From the NCBI GenBank assembly GCA_041669745.1, contig JBAYAO010000062.1, forward strand, positions 1 to 8,845: a stretch of DNA of 8,845 nucleotides, given 5' to 3'. The position numbers and the translations under genes are program-made. Within the stretch, counting starts at the first letter, position 1; every line of letters starts with the position of its first letter. The stretch comes from JBAZDV01 sp041669745. Its GTDB lineage: Archaea > Thermoplasmatota > Thermoplasmata > Methanomassiliicoccales > Methanomethylophilaceae. Positions 1 to 6,019 of this stretch are shown piece after piece. Under the pieces are notes generated by a model. It saw nothing but the letters and a program-made list of their open reading frames with translations. It had not been told where the DNA came from and made no database searches.

Positions 1-257
1 ACGGATGCCTTTTGCGGTACATAACCGATGCATTTTGCACATTCTTTAGCCGATAATTCAGAGACCTTCTTATCGTCTATGGTTATTCTTCCATGCTGCG
101 ATTTTTGAAAATTACATATACACTTCAATAATGTCGTCTTTCCTACTCCGTTCGGTCCCATTATGGAGACGACACTGTTACCTTCGGCTTTGAATGAGAT
201 GTCGTGCAAGACCTGTCTTTCACCGTAAGAGAAATCAAGATCAGAGACTTCCAGCAT
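1..257 (-). CDS. ABC transporter ATP-binding protein, FepC/BtuD-like (partial, N-terminal 85 residues)
   Basis: This is the ATPase subunit of a metal-chelate or cobalamin-type importer, hydrolysing ATP on the cytoplasmic face of the permease. The left edge of the window cuts it, so only the first 85 codons are visible (a full subunit is usually about 250). The visible part shows an A-loop tyrosine (Tyr11, FSYGER), a Walker A motif GPNGVGKTT at residues 34-42 and a Q-loop YVPQ ending at Gln82. The signature motif, Walker B and switch histidine lie outside. The ATG at 257-255 was chosen because it gives the standard N-terminus (MLEVSDLDFSYG) and follows an AGGGGGT Shine-Dalgarno. The start lies inside the permease gene, overlapping its end by 17 bases, which suggests coupled translation. 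The family is certain; the substrate cannot be told from this fragment. Confidence 0.95.
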   Translation of the reverse strand, partial: MLEVSDLDFSYGERQVLHDISFKAEGNSVVSIMGPNGVGKTTLLKCICNFQKSQHGRITIDDKKVSELSAKECAKCIGYVPQKAS

Positions 258-1335
258 TTTTCTTGTACCCCCTGAGAAGTATATACAGGAACAACGGACC
301 TCCGAGGAAAGATGTTATTATTCCGACGGGCAGGACACCGAAGGTGGAAGTGAATGCATTCTGAGCTATGGTATCCGCCAACACAAGGATCATGGCGCCC
401 ATTATCATAGAGCCCGTCAGTAGGAATCTGTGATCGTCTCCGACGACCTTACGGACCATATGCGGCGCCGCCAAACCTATGAAACCTATGACTCCTGCGA
501 AGGAGACGCATATCGCTGTTATGACCGCAGCACCCAGAAGTGTGTATATTCTGAGTCTGTTGACATTTATCCCAAGCCCCCTTGCCACCTCGTCTCCTCC
601 TTCTGTCGCGTTGTAATCCCAACGAAGATACAGGAACATCAGAGAGATCGCGATCACGACTGCCGCGATGAGCGGAATCATATTTCCAGACACCTTGCTA
701 AGACTTCCGAATTGCCAAAACACGAGCGCAGATAGCTGTCCGTCAGTAGCTGTATACTGCAAAAAGGCCACACCTGCAGAGAATATCGAACTTATCGCCA
801 CACCTGCAAGAACCATCGTTGCCGGTGTGGCACCCGTTATTTTCACTATCAGGATTATTATTGCGGTACCTATCATTGACCATGCGAAGGCCATTATGGC
901 CACTGTATACGGATTGTTTATCTGCGGTACCAACGTGCTTTGCGTTATTATGCCGCCGTTCAGGAGGAGTATCCCGATCGATGCACCGAATGCGGCTGCA
1001 TTGGATATCCCCAACGTATACGGCGATGCTAACGGGTTCTTCAATACACATTGCATCACAGCGCCGGCTATTCCCAGCGCGGCACCTATCAGAACTCCTG
1101 CTAAAAGCTCGGGGAACCGCACACCCATAAGGATCACTGCTTTGGAACTGCCATCGCCGATGATTCCGTGGAACACCTCCGATACCGAAAGATAACTGTC
1201 TCCGATCCTGGAACCTATGATCAGCGATGCCAAACAGATCACGAACAACACCAGGAACATCACTGCCAGGGCCACTCTCTTGCGATTGAGGTGGTCCGCA
1301 TACGCTCTGAGTCCTTCCCTGCTTTCCGCGCTCAT
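241..1335 (-). CDS. FecCD/BtuC-family ABC transporter permease
   Basis: This is the membrane subunit of a type II importer for iron-siderophore, heme or cobalamin-like substrates. At 364 residues it is slightly longer than the usual 330-350, because of a charged cytoplasmic N-terminus of about 20 residues. Family hallmarks are visible: a first helix at 21-42; the block around 73-110 with RFPELLAG, GAALGIAGAVMQ and NPLASPYTLGI; and the C-terminal block from 281 with GVIGFIGLAAPHMVR, GDDHRFLL, an ADTIAQ segment near 320, and LPVGIITSFLGGPLF near 335-349. Hydrophobic stretches fit about ten helices. The ATG follows a 71-base gap after the binding-protein gene. There is no strong Shine-Dalgarno, and a weak TATA-like box sits about 23 bases upstream. 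The gene overlaps the ATPase downstream. The family is secure; substrate specificity is not readable from the permease alone. Confidence 0.96.
   Translation of the reverse strand: MSAESREGLRAYADHLNRKRVALAVMFLVLFVICLASLIIGSRIGDSYLSVSEVFHGIIGDGSSKAVILMGVRFPELLAGVLIGAALGIAGAVMQCVLKNPLASPYTLGISNAAAFGASIGILLLNGGIITQSTLVPQINNPYTVAIMAFAWSMIGTAIIILIVKITGATPATMVLAGVAISSIFSAGVAFLQYTATDGQLSALVFWQFGSLSKVSGNMIPLIAAVVIAISLMFLYLRWDYNATEGGDEVARGLGINVNRLRIYTLLGAAVITAICVSFAGVIGFIGLAAPHMVRKVVGDDHRFLLTGSMIMGAMILVLADTIAQNAFTSTFGVLPVGIITSFLGGPLFLYILLRGYKKNAGSL
267..273 (-). promoter_or_regulatory. Shine-Dalgarno site of the ABC ATPase gene
   Basis: AGGGGGT on the minus strand ends 9 bases before the ATPase ATG and lies within the last codons of the permease gene. 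It supports the chosen start and translational coupling of the two subunits. Confidence 0.6.
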
Positions 1336-1353
1336 CCTAACATTCCCGCATCG

Positions 1354-1362
1354 TGATAAAAG
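1354..1362 (-). promoter_or_regulatory. Possible TATA-like element before the permease gene
   Basis: CTTTTATCA on the minus strand is centred about 23 bases upstream of the permease ATG. It may give the permease-ATPase pair its own leaderless transcript. It merges with the T-rich tract that follows the binding-protein gene, so it could equally be only part of a terminator. Confidence 0.3.
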
Positions 1363-1403
1363 AAAAAAAGGTTTGGAACGAACGTAGATCCGAACTCACG
1401 TTC
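1361..1403 (-). terminator. Hairpin plus oligo-T tract after the binding-protein gene
   Basis: Starting 4 bases past the binding-protein stop, the minus strand reads GAACGT, then a loop of about 12 bases, then ACGTTC (1403 to 1380). Ten bases further on comes a run of seven T within CCTTTTTTTCTTTT. Archaeal termination depends mainly on T tracts. This element could stop, or partly stop, transcription so that the binding protein is made in excess over permease and ATPase. Confidence 0.45.
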
Positions 1404-1406
1404 AGA

Positions 1407-2594
1407 TCATGATGTCAATGTCACTTCGGTCAAAAGTTCCATTGAGGCTCCGTTCTTGACATTGGCACTGGACCAGGTATTCATATTGTCGAACGCGTCA
1501 GCTCCTTTCTCGCCAAGGAACAGCGTGTTGACCTCCGTTATCTTCTGAGCGTAATCCACAGTGATATCATCGTAAAGCAGATCAGCGAGGAAATACGCGT
1601 TCCCGAGTATGTTCTCCAGATTCTGTCCGAACCAAAAGTACGGAAGGATCACATATTTGTCGACATCGGACACATCTTCCAGAAAAGCGTGTACCGTTGT
1701 AGATGTTGCATCCACCTTGTACAGCGGATCCACAAGAACGACACCTATGTCGTAGCTGAGGATATCGCTTATCGGAATCTCACTGACAGACGATATCGAG
1801 GAGGGCACGACATTGTTCCCGTTCACGAGCTTCAACGAAGAAAAATCACCGGTTGAGTATACCAATGTTTTGGATCCACTGTAAGCAACGCCCGCCAGGA
1901 ACACACCTTTGGTCGATACGTTGTTCCCGACGATACTGTCTATATCCCTGAGAATGTCGTTTGTCCCGTTTATGATCTCATCGGCACGATCCTCCGCCTT
2001 GAATAATTTCCCCAGGTTGGTGATCTGCCCGTTGAATTTCTCGCTTACTGTGAAATCGTTATAATCAAAGAAGTCTGTGAGTTCGTAAACTACGATCAGC
2101 GTATACTCCCTGGCAAGCTGATCGCAATTCGACTTGTACGCGTCGTAAATCGTATCGGTTACAACGATGACCGACGGATCTATCTCCAGAATCGATGCTA
2201 TGTCCGTGTTCTCTATAGCATTATGACTGTGCCATTTGAGATCGGCATTCAGGTAATATCCGTAAGCATATTGATAGGTCTTTCCGCCCTGATTGCTCGA
2301 ACCGCCCGCTGCTGGCCCAGCGTCCCCTCTGTCGACCATGACCACGGAATCCGATATGGTCTTTGATGTACCGGCGGCCGTTTCATCTCCGAAGTACGAA
2401 ACAAAACGCAGGGCTCCTGGTCCCGCAGTGATGATTCCGCCGCTAAGATCGTCCGGAACCGCAACAATCCTTCCGGCCGCATCGGTTATCGTACCGTCGC
2501 TGTTCTTATCTTCATCGGTTAGAACTATGTATGTCGCCACTCCGCCAACGAGAAGTATTGCTACGACAAGCAGTACTAGAGATTTCTGATTCAT
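1407..2594 (-). CDS. Membrane-anchored substrate-binding protein of a FepB/BtuF-type ABC importer
   Basis: This 395-residue protein is the extracellular substrate-capturing subunit for the permease and ATPase encoded downstream. Residues 1-4 are short and polar, 5-25 form a hydrophobic helix, and the mature part is acidic. No cysteine lies near the helix, so it is probably held by an uncleaved helix and not by a lipid. Family signs are ITDAAGRIVAVP at 36-47, the block WHSHNAIENTDIAS through LEIDPSVIVVTD (121-147), and WFGQNLENILGNAYFLADLL (321-340). The last is close to a motif common in archaeal iron-type binding proteins. Residues 98-113 are rich in Gly, Ser and Tyr. The class is clear. The ligand (iron chelate, cobalamin or other) is inferred only as far as this superfamily. 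The ATG is preceded by GAGG at 3 bases and by a TATA-like box about 25 bases upstream. Confidence 0.93.
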   Translation of the reverse strand: MNQKSLVLLVVAILLVGGVATYIVLTDEDKNSDGTITDAAGRIVAVPDDLSGGIITAGPGALRFVSYFGDETAAGTSKTISDSVVMVDRGDAGPAAGGSSNQGGKTYQYAYGYYLNADLKWHSHNAIENTDIASILEIDPSVIVVTDTIYDAYKSNCDQLAREYTLIVVYELTDFFDYNDFTVSEKFNGQITNLGKLFKAEDRADEIINGTNDILRDIDSIVGNNVSTKGVFLAGVAYSGSKTLVYSTGDFSSLKLVNGNNVVPSSISSVSEIPISDILSYDIGVVLVDPLYKVDATSTTVHAFLEDVSDVDKYVILPYFWFGQNLENILGNAYFLADLLYDDITVDYAQKITEVNTLFLGEKGADAFDNMNTWSSANVKNGASMELLTEVTLTS

Positions 2595-2615
2595 GGTCCT
2601 CGCAGGGTGGTTGAA

Positions 2616-2624
2616 GTATAAGTA
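2616..2624 (-). promoter_or_regulatory. TATA-like box of the binding-protein gene
   Basis: TTACTTATA on the minus strand is centred about 25 bases upstream of the ATG at 2594. A transcript starting at the usual distance would begin at or next to the start codon, so the mRNA is probably leaderless. Confidence 0.5.
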
Positions 2625-2651
2625 ACATTCTTATGTTATTCGTGATACTGT

Positions 2652-2719
2652 TCAATGATGACAAAGCAATGCTGTTCCTTGTTCATTGTTACCTGTGGAA
2701 CTTTGTTCAACATCATTGA
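2652..2719. repeat. Imperfect inverted repeat in the divergent promoter region
   Basis: TCAATGATGACAAAG at 2652-2666 is complementary to CTTTGT (2701-2706) plus CATCATTGA (2711-2719). The right arm carries four extra bases, TCAA, between its two blocks. All 15 arm positions pair, and the central segment is 34 bases. The right arm abuts the panD TATA box, while the left arm lies about 28 bases upstream of the binding-protein TATA box. Both predicted transcripts would start outside the repeat, so it more likely acts as DNA (an operator pair, or a mobile-element scar) than as an mRNA leader structure. Confidence 0.65.
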
Positions 2720-2728
2720 TATTTAAAT
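2719..2728 (+). promoter_or_regulatory. TATA box of the panD-RNase HI unit
   Basis: ATATTTAAAT is close to the archaeal TATA consensus. A start 25-30 bases downstream falls near 2748-2753, giving panD a short leader of about 25 bases. The first A is also the last base of the inverted repeat arm, so a protein bound there could block TBP/TFB. Confidence 0.65.
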
Positions 2729-2775
2729 CCCGTCAAAAGAAAAATTTCTTTTATGAGATAGTGCTAAACACATTC

Positions 2776-3123
2776 ATGCGTTGGGTACTCCGCGGAAAGA
2801 TCCATAGGGCGACGGTTACGGAAACCAGACTCGACTACGAAGGCAGTGTGACAGTGGACGTTGACCTTCTGGACAAAGCAGGTATCTGGATCGGAGAAAA
2901 GGTCTCGATAGCGAATATCAACAACGGCAACCGTTTTGAGACGTATACGTTGCCGGGCGAACGCGGTTCCGGTATCGTCGCGCTGAACGGTGCCGCGGCC
3001 CGTCTGTGCAACAAGGACGATCTGATCATCATAATGGGATACGAACTCACTGACGAACCGATACATGCCAGGGTAGTGCTTGTAGACGGGCAGAATCACG
3101 TCAAGAAGGAGTTCACCTACTGA
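2776..3123 (+). CDS. panD: Aspartate 1-decarboxylase, pyruvoyl type (PanD)
   Basis: PanD converts L-aspartate to beta-alanine for pantothenate and CoA synthesis in the cytoplasm. The 115-residue protein aligns from end to end with the bacterial family (E. coli PanD has 126). The self-processing site is Gly23-Ser24 within DYEGSVTVD; cleavage there turns Ser24 into the catalytic pyruvoyl group. Other active-site positions are kept: Lys8 and His10 (GKIHR), Tyr21, Arg53, Thr56 and Tyr57 (NRFETY), and Asn71 in NGAAA. The ATG at 2776 was chosen because it puts the cleavage site at the family position. An in-frame GTG at 2761 and a TTG at 2686 would add unrelated residues, and the TTG lies upstream of the TATA box. 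The stop overlaps the next gene by one base. Most archaea make beta-alanine with a PLP-dependent decarboxylase, so this gene may derive from bacteria. Confidence 0.95.
   Translation: MRWVLRGKIHRATVTETRLDYEGSVTVDVDLLDKAGIWIGEKVSIANINNGNRFETYTLPGERGSGIVALNGAAARLCNKDDLIIIMGYELTDEPIHARVVLVDGQNHVKKEFTY
3106..3111 (+). promoter_or_regulatory. Shine-Dalgarno site of the RNase HI gene
   Basis: AAGGAG lies inside the last codons of panD, 11 bases before the ATG at 3123. Together with the TGATG stop-start overlap it suggests re-initiation or coupled translation. Confidence 0.55.
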
Positions 3124-3530
3124 TGTCCCTCAGGATATATTCCGACGGCGGTGCCAGGGGGAATCCCGGTCCGGCCGCGTTCGCGATAGTTGCCGTCAAG
3201 GACGGTGTAACGATATTCGAACACGCGGAGTTCCTCGGTGAGAGGACTAACAACTATGCCGAGTACCGTGGACTGATCGCCGCCATCACCAAAGCCGTGG
3301 AATTGAATGAGGATGACGTCGAATTCGTGATGGATTCGGAATTGGTCGTTAAACAGATGAACGGCGAATACAAGGTGAAGGCGGATAACATAAAATCCCT
3401 TTACAAAGACGCGAAAGCGCTCTCTTCGATGATCGAGAAAACAAGATTCACACACGTGAAACGCGAGGATCGTATGATCTCCAGGGCCGACGCTCTCCTG
3501 AACATGGAGATGGATCTCAATTCGCAATGA
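3123..3530 (+). CDS. rnhA: Ribonuclease HI
   Basis: RNase HI cuts the RNA strand of RNA-DNA hybrids, such as R-loops and replication primers. At 135 residues it is a compact single-domain member, near the size of archaeal and some bacterial type 1 enzymes and without an N-terminal hybrid-binding domain. The DEDD catalytic set is complete: Asp8 in YSDGGARGNPGPAAF, Glu47 in NNYAEYRG, Asp71 in MDSELVVKQM, and Asp123 in SRADALLN. His111 sits in the usual HVKRE loop. The ATG shares one base with the panD stop, so the two genes form an operon although their functions are unrelated. The 3' end overlaps the end of hisS on the other strand by 14 bases. The symbol is used in the family sense. The archaeal cell may also have RNase HII, which is outside this window. 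Confidence 0.94.
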   Translation: MSLRIYSDGGARGNPGPAAFAIVAVKDGVTIFEHAEFLGERTNNYAEYRGLIAAITKAVELNEDDVEFVMDSELVVKQMNGEYKVKADNIKSLYKDAKALSSMIEKTRFTHVKREDRMISRADALLNMEMDLNSQ

Positions 3531-4764
3531 ATCCCACGAGATCGTCGATTTTCACCAATGTCTGTTCTCCGGATGCCATATCCCTCACCGTCACGGCATC
3601 CTGCTCGTATTCCTGCATTCCCACAATGATCGTGTACTCTGCTCTTACGGTGGATGCGTATTTCATGGCCTTTCCCATCTTACGTCCCATGATGTCTATA
3701 TCCGAGATTATCGCATTCTCACGAAGCATCGAAACTATCCTGAACGCATTCAGTTTCATATCTTCGGACGCTGGAACGACATAGGCTTTGATGCCTTCGC
3801 CCTTGAAAACCTGACCTTCCTTCTCCATGGCCAGAAGTATCCTGTCGAATCCGATGGCAAATCCCGTTGAGAATACCTTTTCCCCTCCGAAAAGTTCCGA
3901 CAGAGTATACGAACCTCCCCCGCAGATCTGCTTCTCCGCACCTAACGAAGGTGCTTCCGCCTCAAAGACTATACCCGTATAATAGTCCAATCCTCGCACG
4001 ACACCGAGATCTATCTCGATGTCATCCACGCCCATTGCCGCAAGGGTTTCCGTTATGCTCCTGAGATAGTCCCCCGCATCCCCCGGCACGGAATCCAATA
4101 TCTCTTTTCCGCCCACCGTCTCGGTAAGTTCGAATGTGCTGGTTATATCCTCCGCGGCAACATCCATGCCAAGGAGCATGGTTTCGGCTTCCTCGTAAAG
4201 TTTTTTGTCCAACTTTTGCAGAACCTCCGCCATCCTGCTATCCGGAACACCTATGTCCGCGAGTCTCTGTCTCAGAACGCCTATGTGTCCTATCCTTATC
4301 TTGTACTCTTTCAGTCCCAGCGAACGTATCATCGAGGCCGCCATGGCTATTATCTCAGCATCCGTTTCGGCATTGGCGTTGCCGATCAGTTCAGCACCGA
4401 ACTGGAAAAACTCCCTGTAACGTCCGCTCTGAGGTCTCTCATACCTGAAACACTGACCGAAATAGAAGATCTTGATAGGTTTCGGATCGTTGCTCATCTC
4501 GTTGACGAACATACGGATGGCCGGGGCCGTCATCTCGGGGCGCAGCGCTATACTCCTGTCGCCCTTGTCCCTGAAGGCATACAGTTCGCTCAGAACATTC
4601 GGACCCGATCTCAACACGAACAATTCGGACTCTTCGAAGATCGGCGTCGAGATCTCCCTGAAACCAAAGGTCTTGGCGACGTTTCTCAGGACATTCTCGT
4701 AGAATCTCCTTTTCTCCATCTCATCTGGAAGAAAATCCCTGGTTCCGCGCGGACACTGAATCAT
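3517..4764 (-). CDS. hisS: Histidyl-tRNA synthetase
   Basis: This class II synthetase charges tRNA-His with histidine in the cytoplasm. Its 415 residues match the usual 410-430. Visible elements in order are PRGTRDFLP (5-13); the motif 2 region FRYERPQSGRYREFFQFG (106-123); the acidic AETDAEI segment near 132-138; the histidine-specific motif RGLDYYTG (257-264); a glycine-rich GGGSYTLSELFGG stretch near 282-294; motif 3 GFAIGFDRI (301-309); and an anticodon-binding domain from about 325 to the end. The start is the ATG directly before IQCPRGTRD, with no clear Shine-Dalgarno. A weak TATA-like box about 30 bases upstream would suit a leaderless mRNA. The DRG GTPase gene ends 46 bases upstream, so read-through from it is also possible. 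The 3' end overlaps the RNase HI gene tail to tail. Confidence 0.98.
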   Translation of the reverse strand: MIQCPRGTRDFLPDEMEKRRFYENVLRNVAKTFGFREISTPIFEESELFVLRSGPNVLSELYAFRDKGDRSIALRPEMTAPAIRMFVNEMSNDPKPIKIFYFGQCFRYERPQSGRYREFFQFGAELIGNANAETDAEIIAMAASMIRSLGLKEYKIRIGHIGVLRQRLADIGVPDSRMAEVLQKLDKKLYEEAETMLLGMDVAAEDITSTFELTETVGGKEILDSVPGDAGDYLRSITETLAAMGVDDIEIDLGVVRGLDYYTGIVFEAEAPSLGAEKQICGGGSYTLSELFGGEKVFSTGFAIGFDRILLAMEKEGQVFKGEGIKAYVVPASEDMKLNAFRIVSMLRENAIISDIDIMGRKMGKAMKYASTVRAEYTIIVGMQEYEQDAVTVRDMASGEQTLVKIDDLVGFIAN

Positions 4765-4790
4765 ATGGATATGTGAATGATGGGAACCGT

Positions 4791-4798
4791 ATTAATGT
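4791..4798 (-). promoter_or_regulatory. Weak TATA-like element before hisS
   Basis: CATTAATA-like sequence on the minus strand is centred about 30 bases upstream of the hisS ATG, in the 46-base gap after the GTPase gene. It is weak but at the expected spacing for a leaderless transcript. Confidence 0.35.
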
Positions 4799-4810
4799 GT
4801 TGTTGGAAGG

Positions 4811-5911
4811 TCATCTTTTGACTATTATGCACAGAACGTCCCCGTCCTCGACGACATGATCTATGCTTACGGTCTGTCCCGGAAATTTGGCGCTCTTTCC
4901 CCATATCATCGCATACCTGAAGTTCTGACGGAAAGCCCTGTGGATCAGTTCACATACATCGCCTACGGTGTTGCCGCGCTTGACGATCAACGGTTCGACC
5001 ATATCCGCTTCCTGACCCTGGGGTTTCAGATAGACGCGGATCATGTCTATGGTATCGTACAGCCCCTGTTTGAGTTCTTCCATCCCCTGACCGGTTGCCG
5101 CCGATATAGGGAATATCGGATATTCGGGATTACGGTCGATGGCCTTTTGCAATTCGTTGTGGAATGCCAGATCGACCTTGTTTATCGCCATGATCGCCTT
5201 TATGTAGACACGGTTGCCGGCAAGGACGTCTAGCATCTGTTCCACGTTGATGTCCTCACGTACCACCACCGTGGCGTTTATGTAACCGTACGCGGCGGTC
5301 ATATCCTTGATGGTATCCACATCGATCTTGGTGAGTTTCACCGTCGGTTTGACCTGGATGCCGCCGTAATCCCCGCCTGTGATCGTAACGTCCGGTCTGT
5401 GTTGATTGAGACGAACCGCAGCAGCGTACAATTCGTTGAAAAGGACCGATATGTCGGGATTGAAGACATCCACGACCAGGAGGATGACGTCTGCGGACCT
5501 TGCGGCCGCGATCACCTCTCTTCCCCTGCCCTTCCCTCTCGACGCGTCTTTGATCAGTCCCGGCATATCCAGGATCTGGATCTTCGCATGGTTGTACTCC
5601 ATTACTCCGGGGACGACATCCAATGTTGTGAACTGATAGGCGGCAACCTGTGATTTTGCACCGGTGAGCTGATTCAGGAGCGTCGACTTACCCACACTCG
5701 GAAAACCTACCAGTGCGACGGTCGCATTGCCCGCCTTCTTGACATAGAACCCTTTGGTGTTTCCTTTGGCCGATTTTCTCTTCTCATCCTCGAGACTCAG
5801 ACGGGCAATCTTCGCTTTCAGTTTACCGATATGCCCTTCAGTGGCCTTGTTGTACTTGGTCTTGGAGATCTCCTCCTCCAATTCCCTGATCTGATCTTCT
5901 AGGGTCGCCAA
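4811..5911 (-). CDS. DRG-family GTPase with C-terminal TGS domain
   Basis: This is a translation-associated GTPase of the Obg superfamily, related to eukaryotic DRG1/DRG2 and universal in archaea. DRG proteins associate with ribosomes or translation factors; the precise archaeal role is not settled. The 366 residues match the family length. Residues 1-50 form a charged helical N-terminus. The G motifs follow: G1 GFPSVGKST (69-77), G2 threonines in FTTLD (94-98), G3 DMPG (115-118), a glycine/arginine switch segment SRGKGRGRE (124-132), G4 NKVD (244-247) and G5 SAATG (270-274). A TGS domain occupies about 300-366. The start is TTG: it lies 8 bases after a GAGG core, gives the family N-terminus, and the upstream frame reaches a stop without an ATG. 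It is divergent from the membrane zinc-ribbon gene and upstream of hisS. Confidence 0.96.
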   Translation of the reverse strand: MATLEDQIRELEEEISKTKYNKATEGHIGKLKAKIARLSLEDEKRKSAKGNTKGFYVKKAGNATVALVGFPSVGKSTLLNQLTGAKSQVAAYQFTTLDVVPGVMEYNHAKIQILDMPGLIKDASRGKGRGREVIAAARSADVILLVVDVFNPDISVLFNELYAAAVRLNQHRPDVTITGGDYGGIQVKPTVKLTKIDVDTIKDMTAAYGYINATVVVREDINVEQMLDVLAGNRVYIKAIMAINKVDLAFHNELQKAIDRNPEYPIFPISAATGQGMEELKQGLYDTIDMIRVYLKPQGQEADMVEPLIVKRGNTVGDVCELIHRAFRQNFRYAMIWGKSAKFPGQTVSIDHVVEDGDVLCIIVKR

Positions 5912-5916
5912 CAGTA

Positions 5917-5923
5917 CTTCCTC
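5917..5923 (-). promoter_or_regulatory. Shine-Dalgarno site that fixes the TTG start of the DRG GTPase
   Basis: GAGGAAG on the minus strand, with the GAGG core 8 bases before the TTG at 5911-5909. This is among the clearest Shine-Dalgarno sites in the window, and it compensates for the weak start codon. Confidence 0.65.
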
Positions 5924-5951
5924 AGTGCTGCATGATGTTCACGGGGTATAT

Positions 5952-5961
5952 TATTTTTATA
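5952..5961 (-). promoter_or_regulatory. TATA box of the DRG GTPase gene
   Basis: TATAAAAATA on the minus strand lies about 45 bases upstream of the start codon. Transcription would start near 5930, giving a leader of roughly 20 bases that contains the Shine-Dalgarno site. Confidence 0.6.
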
Positions 5962-5987
5962 GTCGTACAGGCCAAACACGAAACACA

Positions 5988-5995
5988 TTTTTATA
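5988..5995 (+). promoter_or_regulatory. TATA box of the membrane zinc-ribbon gene
   Basis: TTTTTATA is centred about 28 bases before the ATG at 6020, so transcription would start at or beside the start codon and the mRNA is probably leaderless. It lies back to back with the GTPase promoter in the 108-base divergent region. Confidence 0.55.
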
Positions 5996-6019
5996 CGGCA
6001 ATGTTCTCGCGTATCTTCG

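Noticed and set aside
668..1195. 175-codon open frame on the plus strand
   Set aside because: Antisense to the FecCD permease; composition is that of a mirrored membrane-protein gene.
2686..2775. 30-codon N-terminal extension of PanD from a TTG
   Set aside because: The start lies upstream of the TATA box, the residues match nothing in PanD, and the ATG at 2776 places the Gly-Ser cleavage site at the family position.
4216..4776. 186-codon open frame on the plus strand
   Set aside because: Antisense to hisS, whose motif 2 region it covers; the translation has no family features.
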